This document shows positions 60,201 through 64,000 of a stretch of 64,000 nt of DNA, piece after piece. The position numbers and the translations under genes are program-made. Every line of letters begins with the position of its first letter. Position 1 is the first letter of the stretch. A model generated the notes under the pieces. It ran no database searches and was not told the origin of the DNA. It worked only from the letters and a program-made list of their open reading frames with translations. The stretch comes from Pycnococcus provasolii (Eukaryota; Chlorophyta; Pseudoscourfieldiophyceae; Pseudoscourfieldiales; Pycnococcaceae): contig OW568877.1 of assembly GCA_938743325.2 (NCBI GenBank), forward strand, positions 62,001-126,000, given 5' to 3'.

Positions 60201-63200
60201 ATGCGCCAATTGTGACACTTGGCTCGAATCCCCTCACCGTGAAAGAGGGCAAGCGCGAAACTCTAACGAATGCATACATCACGATATCCGACAGCGATAC
60301 GGATGCTGCTGACGTGGCGCTCAACATTGAATCTGGACCCGGGCACGGAATCATGCAGCTGTCGGACAATCGTGGTACAGCGATCACTTCTTTCACGCTT
60401 GCTGACCTGCTCGCGTCGAAGGTTGAATATCAGCACGACGGCTCAAATACGGTGACGGATGCATTCCACTTCACGGTGAAGGATGCGCTCACCACGCTCC
60501 CGAAAACGCAGTTTCCAATAACGATCATTCCAGTGAACGACGATCCTCCGATTGTGGATGTGAATCGCGTTCTCTCGGCACGTGAGGGTGAGTCAACCAC
60601 TATCGACACTTCGTCTCTATCCGCATCGGATGCCGATTCGCCCGTCTCGGACATTAAATTCGTTATCACCTCCAACCCGACGTACGGTGTTGTGGAGTTG
60701 AACGGAGCGACGGTGACTAGCTTCGGGCAGCAGGATCTTCTCGATGGCACGCTGAAGTACAAGCACACAGCTGCAGATGGTGCATCTGAAGCTGACTCCT
60801 TTGCGTTCACGGTGACGGACGGAACTAATTCTGCACCGCTCGCTACATTCACCATAACACTCGTGGATGTTGATGATATGCCCCCACAGGTTGACGTGAA
60901 CGAGGGCATTACGTGCCCCGAGGGAGGAAGCCGTGTCATCACGTCAGATCGCCTTTCGCTCAAGGACCCAGACACCGCTGACCCTGCCAACTGGCGTGCA
61001 CAGGTAACAGTGCCAGCAGCCGTGGGGTACTTGCAGTTGGTGAGCAATCCTGGAATTCCCATCACAGAGTTCTCGCAGGCGGATATTCTTGCGGGGCAAC
61101 TTCAGTACGTCCATGACGGCAGTGAGACCGTTTCTGACACCTTTTCGTTCGTCACGAAGGACGGTACGAACACGCTAGCCAACGCGGTCGTGGTTCAGGT
61201 CACGATTACGCCCGTTGACGACACGGCGCCCACAAACTCAGCCGCGGATGGCAGCGAAATCGTCGTTCCTAGAGGTCAGAAGCGTGTCATTGACACGACG
61301 ACATGGAACTACATCGACCCGGAGAAGGAAAATTCGCTTCTGGAGTTCGAAATCATCGGGCCACCAAGCGCGGGCACACTTCTTATCGACGGAAAGGTTT
61401 CGACCTCATTCCTTCAGCGTGATGTCAATGAAGGGAAGGTGGAATACCAGCATGATGGCGGTGATGTGTTCACGGACAAGATCATGTTCACCGTGTTCGA
61501 CGGTACCGTGAAAACTCAGACGCAGACGTTGAATGTGAAAATTACCGACAGCGCAAAGCCTTTCGTGAAAAGTTTCCGAGTCGAAAATGAGGCTGCAACC
61601 TCGTTTGATGGCCTACTGACGATGTCGGAGATATCGACCGTTTACTACGGCATCATGAAATGTGAGCATATTATACCATGCACTCCAAAATGCCCGAAGG
61701 CGGCTAATGTCGTTGCCGGGCAGTACGGCGGTGTGGAAATCATGAAATCTTCGCTTTCTTACAAAACGTCGGGATCCGAGGTGACAATTGCTTTCGCGAA
61801 CCTGGAGCCAGCGACACGATATCATGTGTGCATTGTGGGCGTTGACACTGCAGGCAACATGCAAGAGCAAACGTTTGGTGGGATTGGGAACACGCTGGGC
61901 TTGATCGCGGCACCAGACTTCATTCGCCTTGCAGAGGCTGGTGGCGAGACCCCGTTCCGAGTTGCTCTCGGCGTGAAGTCGACAGCTGACCTTGAAGTTA
62001 CCGTCAGTGTGCCCGCGGCGGCGCAGGCCAATCAAGTACAGTTTATGCTTTCGCACAGCAAGTGCGAATTCATCCCGAAATTTTGCCAAGAGTACAGTTC
62101 CACGGTCTCGTTCACGCTGCCCGCGGCAGAACCCGACTTCTTCGTTTCGGTCGTGACGAAGGCTGTTGACGACCAACTCGCTGAGGGTGACCATAACATC
62201 GGTATTTCGGTGTCGTACACGACAACGGATCCCACCTACGCGGGCTATGGCAAACCTTCTGACGTGACGGCTCAAATCGCGGACAACGACGAGGCGCGTG
62301 TACTCCTCACACCTCAAGAGCAGATTGTGAACGAGGGTGAAAGGGGCAAGCTTGTCGTCTCGCTGTTTGCTGGACCGCCACCGGGAGAAACTGTCACGGT
62401 GAAACTTACCTCGGGCGAACCGAATCGGATGTATCTAGGCACTTCGGCTGACGATGAGGGGAAGTCGTCGCAGACGGTCGTGCTGGACAACAGCAACTGG
62501 AGCACGGGCGTGCCATTAGACGCCATTGCTCGCAGGACGCCTGGCGCAAATGAAGACACGGACATTCCTGTCGTTGCTGCGGTGCAGAGCACGGTTACGG
62601 CATACAACGGTCTCCCCGTGGATAATGCCATCATCACGATCAAAGACTTAACGCCGCCAGGTATCGTGCTTGATCGACCGCGCATCGCGCTGAACTTTGA
62701 CACTCCGCGCCAGGAACTTCGCGTGACGCTGTCGACGCAGCCTACGGCACTTGTGGATGTGCGCACGGGTGAAATTGCCGGCCCGGCATTTAACATTTCA
62801 TCGCCTGATGCCGGCGATGCTATCTGTCCCAGCTGCTCGACGCGACAGCTTATGTACACACCATCGCGGCTCCAATTTGCGCCGGACACCTGGGATGTGC
62901 CCCAGCTGGTTATTGTCGAGAGGATCTCCGACGCTGTGGCATGTGGCACGTGGTGCACCGTGGACTGTTGCCTTGAAGCCGTGTCTTTTGAAGTTACGAC
63001 CGCATTTAAGGGAGCCTCTCAGGGTGATACGGACTACAACGGCACAACTACAAACCTCATCTCCGATGTCATGGACATGGACAGGCCAGGCATTCGCACT
63101 AGCGCAGCACTCAGCCGACGCTCGAAATCGTTTGGTACATCGGGAGATTTCGAAACGCTCATCTCAAGGGCGTACGGCAAGGTTCTGCCAATCAGCAGTG

Positions 63201-64000
63201 TGGTGAACGCGCAGGGTGTCCTGTCGGTGAGCTCCATGCTTTCGATTTTTGAGGGACAGGCTGATTCGTATACAGCCGTGCTCCTCACACGCCCGAGCAG
63301 CTACGTCAACGTTACGATGACTGTCGAGGAGGTGACGCCATTTTTGGGTTGGGATGCGGACAAGCCTACGGCTGGATCTGCGAGCCGCCGCCGATTACAA
63401 GGCGAGTGGCTGACGGATGACCTTGCCATGAATCCAGGTCGTCTCCGCGATTCCTTCCGATCGAACGCCGGTGGACTCCGCCACCTGCTCCAAGACGCGA
63501 GATTTGGGGAGAACAACGTGCGTACCAATCGCATCACCGTGGGTCCGGTGAAGTTCACAGTCCAACCTGACGAGTGGAGAGATGGGGTTCGGTACATCAT
63601 CGATACAATCAACGATCAAACGCTATCAGGCGATGGACTCTACAGCATTCAGGCAAGAACGGAGTCGTACGACGAGAACTACAACAATCTGCAGATCCCA
63701 CTTGTGCTGTTCGCTTTGATTGAGAATGATGCCGCGCACATCATCGTCGCGCCTCAGTACATCGAACTCGCGGGGGGGAGCACGGGTTATGTGCAAGTAT
63801 CGCTGCAGTCGCAGCCTCTGCAACCCGTGACGGTTGACGTCGTTCTGCCCAACTATCTTCAGGGATGGTCGACAGTCAGCTTCGACTCGACGAACTGGGG
63901 TCAACCGCAATTCGTACCAATTCGACAGAATATGGCAGTTGCCGCCCCGGCAGATGGCCGAGGCGAAGCGTGCTTCAGAGTCAACAAGCAGCTCACCGAT
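54269..64000 (+). CDS. Giant extracellular protein: LamG-like, PA14, 16 CSPG (FRAS1/NG2-type) repeats, FN3 and Calx-beta; C-terminus beyond window
   Basis: At least 3,244 residues in one open frame, starting at the ATG at 54269 or 54272, with a signal peptide (VMLLVVLFTCWLGRLATCAV). A LamG/concanavalin-like domain covers about 60-235 (FTVEFWYNMYQ, WHHLAFVYDN, LSLYIDGVLDG). A PA14-like domain lies at about 305-470 (GTYTFYVNSQDGARLYID), then an FN3-like unit. Sixteen CSPG/cadherin-3 repeats cover about 575-2425, each built on FTQ.DI..G...Y.HDGS...DSF.F.V.DG. An FN3 unit (about 2445-2540) and Calx-beta-like domains follow (about 2550-2690, and near 3100-3240). A Pro-rich insertion (PPPPPTYSPPPPPP) sits in repeat 11. 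In animals such repeats occur in FRAS1/FREM and CSPG4, matrix and adhesion proteins. No intron in 9.7 kb. No membrane anchor is seen yet. Confidence 0.82.
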   Translation, partial: MMTGSCHRACLRDVMLLVVLFTCWLGRLATCAVIKEDCLLLNYYPPTNKLGKLDIPDVSSQVTGAFTVEFWYNMYQTRASVTTGNEWPALGRLALFYSRDEHLADSGRVFVDTHATDGTLKFEVQGYPSVSSTRKLVPRQWHHLAFVYDNTPSAGGLSLYIDGVLDGSSDFTATNAANHATAVKFDGFTMGYDRPGLTALYNQAYLRDVRIWSVVRTSTDIQGTMLTTITAPTPNLALSLPLSKASLYQDKSGNGFDASDPGNQNMFVGSTPALTVNPGNFITSKKGAGFQMNVNGVADTALRAYYAIVPTGTRQAGWVAEFFALSADAFGTENAYHVEVSMMSTATNLREVVSEVNYASGAGHFTTTGTIPAGYGVASRFSCLLSVTSGGTYTFYVNSQDGARLYIDTGAGSTFFPLNQHAFTASDYLVVDNSGEKTAMTEKSGTVTLSANTEYRVYVVHGSRPSASARGLTVSWSGPDTSDVKQVIPSAKTIAGPLAVRWSLEGGALVSGNFAVSAGGTTATHMVSAAAGLSEATAYDIYIVSAVERYGSSDNPYEYEPIQGSVTPSPKQSVTTLATPSATTSTLTVAEGGTETLTATHLTITDADSTDSELKVTLATAPTQGTLKLSGTALAVGDAFSKAQLVAGDVTYVHGGSNANSDGMQFSVTDGTHTVFNVNFVISTDAVDDAPTVANTSPTAEVSSGSKVTIGTSVIDITDGDTADDSVTVTITSAPASGRVELSSAPGNAITSFTKAQIVSGVVQYVHDGTASTTDSLQFTVTDGTTTTSAYTLSITVNSVDALPPTVTVGTLSVAEGGTLSITPAMLSATDAGIDDATIGFTVTTPPSSGRLQIVDNPGITISSWTMGQISDAKLEYVQTQANVNSDSFQVTATDGTNTGSATTVTINIQAVDNAATTAQIGSAFAVNEGETKSILATNLVISDADTSPSAVYCSITDTPTKGILQLSSARGTPITSFTAAQISAGTVEYAHDDSESNSDAFSFSCSDGTNTPAVGVFSITVVPQNDNTPTIQTSSVSVDEGSSVQIGVASLLATDGDVQTEAKDLTFTVAAGSPAKGVLQISGADVTSFTQEDINNLRVSYKSTAMDGTTDDTIKVTVSDGSRTSTEASISVSISPQGGNAPTVTFGSDPLRIEEGGATYLLKDKLTAEASTGSVPKSQITFTVTELDRLNIWKDASQNQMSFTQADIDSLKIRLVHDDSESSSASFVFTVDDGNGNVSPAQRLNVLVDPYNDNIPVISKKTFSCTEGATCTITTAFLSASDEDLPRENLVFTRSGSGPIFGYLQLANNPGIPIRTWSQQNIIDGLFQYYNDGSEAAFDSFNVRVSDGMNQAQAPFSITIIPVNDAPVIENNVGLNVDEGGTRSFSQLVLKVRDDDTPEADIKFTLTSGPAYGSILLNNNPTQTFTQADINSNPATLRYLQDGTDTLTDSFSFTATDGNTVLTGTFSITVNPIDDNAPASVKSGPATVTEGERVTLTDGDLEAKDSDTADVSKIIFNLVSTPGSGYLQLSGTPGQASTFTQADINLNKLSYQHDGSNTAVDTFTYSLADAAGNTMTGAPLSFTVNIIPVDDSAPTRAKNTGLALQEGELKTISKLELAYTDADTDDKTLVYTITSIPMFGMVVKSSAPTTPLTTFTQGDIDNGIIQYQHDDSETGSDRFSFKVCDGASNCIQSQRFTLTIVLVDDQPPTEVVNTGIQLDEGTGMQVGKSQLKYTDLDSDDEQLKFTVTTAPTNAIISVVEPPPPPTYSPPPPPPQVLDNSTDSTGRRQLFAYWYLADGHSPYDLIGRRHLLNTNPTFTQRDLDIDAVRIVHDSSETTDASFAFTVTDPANNVANGNFAVTVQLVDDEPPVIDVNQPLTVQERGTQSLTNLILAASDPDTDKSKLAFLIQPGFPTGGCFKIATKCTSTFTQKQIDDGAVTFENDGSGTAGAEFTVTDGAGHETSPAAVFVINVVQIDDAPIVTLGSNPLTVKEGKRETLTNAYITISDSDTDAADVALNIESGPGHGIMQLSDNRGTAITSFTLADLLASKVEYQHDGSNTVTDAFHFTVKDALTTLPKTQFPITIIPVNDDPPIVDVNRVLSAREGESTTIDTSSLSASDADSPVSDIKFVITSNPTYGVVELNGATVTSFGQQDLLDGTLKYKHTAADGASEADSFAFTVTDGTNSAPLATFTITLVDVDDMPPQVDVNEGITCPEGGSRVITSDRLSLKDPDTADPANWRAQVTVPAAVGYLQLVSNPGIPITEFSQADILAGQLQYVHDGSETVSDTFSFVTKDGTNTLANAVVVQVTITPVDDTAPTNSAADGSEIVVPRGQKRVIDTTTWNYIDPEKENSLLEFEIIGPPSAGTLLIDGKVSTSFLQRDVNEGKVEYQHDGGDVFTDKIMFTVFDGTVKTQTQTLNVKITDSAKPFVKSFRVENEAATSFDGLLTMSEISTVYYGIMKCEHIIPCTPKCPKAANVVAGQYGGVEIMKSSLSYKTSGSEVTIAFANLEPATRYHVCIVGVDTAGNMQEQTFGGIGNTLGLIAAPDFIRLAEAGGETPFRVALGVKSTADLEVTVSVPAAAQANQVQFMLSHSKCEFIPKFCQEYSSTVSFTLPAAEPDFFVSVVTKAVDDQLAEGDHNIGISVSYTTTDPTYAGYGKPSDVTAQIADNDEARVLLTPQEQIVNEGERGKLVVSLFAGPPPGETVTVKLTSGEPNRMYLGTSADDEGKSSQTVVLDNSNWSTGVPLDAIARRTPGANEDTDIPVVAAVQSTVTAYNGLPVDNAIITIKDLTPPGIVLDRPRIALNFDTPRQELRVTLSTQPTALVDVRTGEIAGPAFNISSPDAGDAICPSCSTRQLMYTPSRLQFAPDTWDVPQLVIVERISDAVACGTWCTVDCCLEAVSFEVTTAFKGASQGDTDYNGTTTNLISDVMDMDRPGIRTSAALSRRSKSFGTSGDFETLISRAYGKVLPISSVVNAQGVLSVSSMLSIFEGQADSYTAVLLTRPSSYVNVTMTVEEVTPFLGWDADKPTAGSASRRRLQGEWLTDDLAMNPGRLRDSFRSNAGGLRHLLQDARFGENNVRTNRITVGPVKFTVQPDEWRDGVRYIIDTINDQTLSGDGLYSIQARTESYDENYNNLQIPLVLFALIENDAAHIIVAPQYIELAGGSTGYVQVSLQSQPLQPVTVDVVLPNYLQGWSTVSFDSTNWGQPQFVPIRQNMAVAAPADGRGEACFRVNKQLTD
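55990..61540 (+). repeat. Sixteen diverged CSPG-type protein repeats
   Basis: Recognisable by YVHDGTASTTDSLQFTVTDG-like ends recurring every 330-380 bp. Copies are well diverged in DNA and protein, unlike the 324-bp repeats of the transporter gene, so this is an old array under selection. Confidence 0.85.

Noticed and set aside
1-64000. tRNA or rRNA genes
   Set aside because: No sequence resembling conserved tRNA A/B boxes in a cloverleaf context or rRNA cores was noticed by eye; a covariance-model scan would be decisive.

Overview
This window looks like nuclear DNA of a GC-rich, gene-dense, intron-poor photosynthetic eukaryote, most likely a small marine alga and perhaps of the green lineage. 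The evidence is several plastid-type proteins (a CPP1-like chaperone, a cyanobacterial-style kinase, an INSIG-like membrane protein, a SRPBCC protein with a transit-like leader), plant-type SRA+SET and lipid-transfer-like modules, and eukaryotic FANCM and TFIIE-beta. Only four GT-AG introns could be placed (468, 284, 321 and 91 bp). The species cannot be named from the sequence. The short telomere-like arrays are of TTAGGG type.

Layout. 1-4.7 kb: FANCM-like helicase (minus, runs off the left edge) with a PHD finger near its visible C-terminus. 5-6.6 kb: permuted methyltransferase and a small unknown gene. 6.6-9.1 kb: repeat-rich gene-poor stretch. 9.1-13.3 kb: TFIIE-beta, a two-exon PhyH-type dioxygenase and a tiny spliced Met/Ala/Pro-rich protein. 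14-18.5 kb: SRA+SET protein convergent with a plastid-type kinase. 18.9-20.6 kb: Mutator-like element with 67-bp inverted ends and a 10-bp target duplication. 21.4-27 kb: NPC1/Patched-type transporter carrying six near-identical cysteine-rich 108-residue modules that resemble plant lipid-transfer proteins. 28-42.7 kb: apyrase, J-TPR-WD40 protein, CPP1-like, INSIG-like, DOMON-cytochrome b561, phosphodiesterase, SGNH-like and UFD1-like genes. 43.7-47.6 kb: SRPBCC protein, a second Mutator-like remnant and an unknown membrane protein. 47.8-64 kb: a divergent pair of giant surface proteins, one a cadherin-like/GCC2-GCC3 multi-pass receptor, the other an at least 3,244-residue LamG/PA14/CSPG/Calx-beta protein that runs off the right edge.

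The genes do not form one pathway. The strongest themes are: lipid handling at membranes (the transporter with its lipid-binding-like array, and an INSIG-like protein on the same segment); extracellular matrix and adhesion architecture at the right end; and repeated association of TTAGGG-type arrays with gene 5' ends and with the ends of DNA transposons. Two transposon families and one miniature element share the plan of a duplicated short terminal motif followed by telomere-like repeats. No viral fossils, tRNA genes or rRNA genes were recognised.
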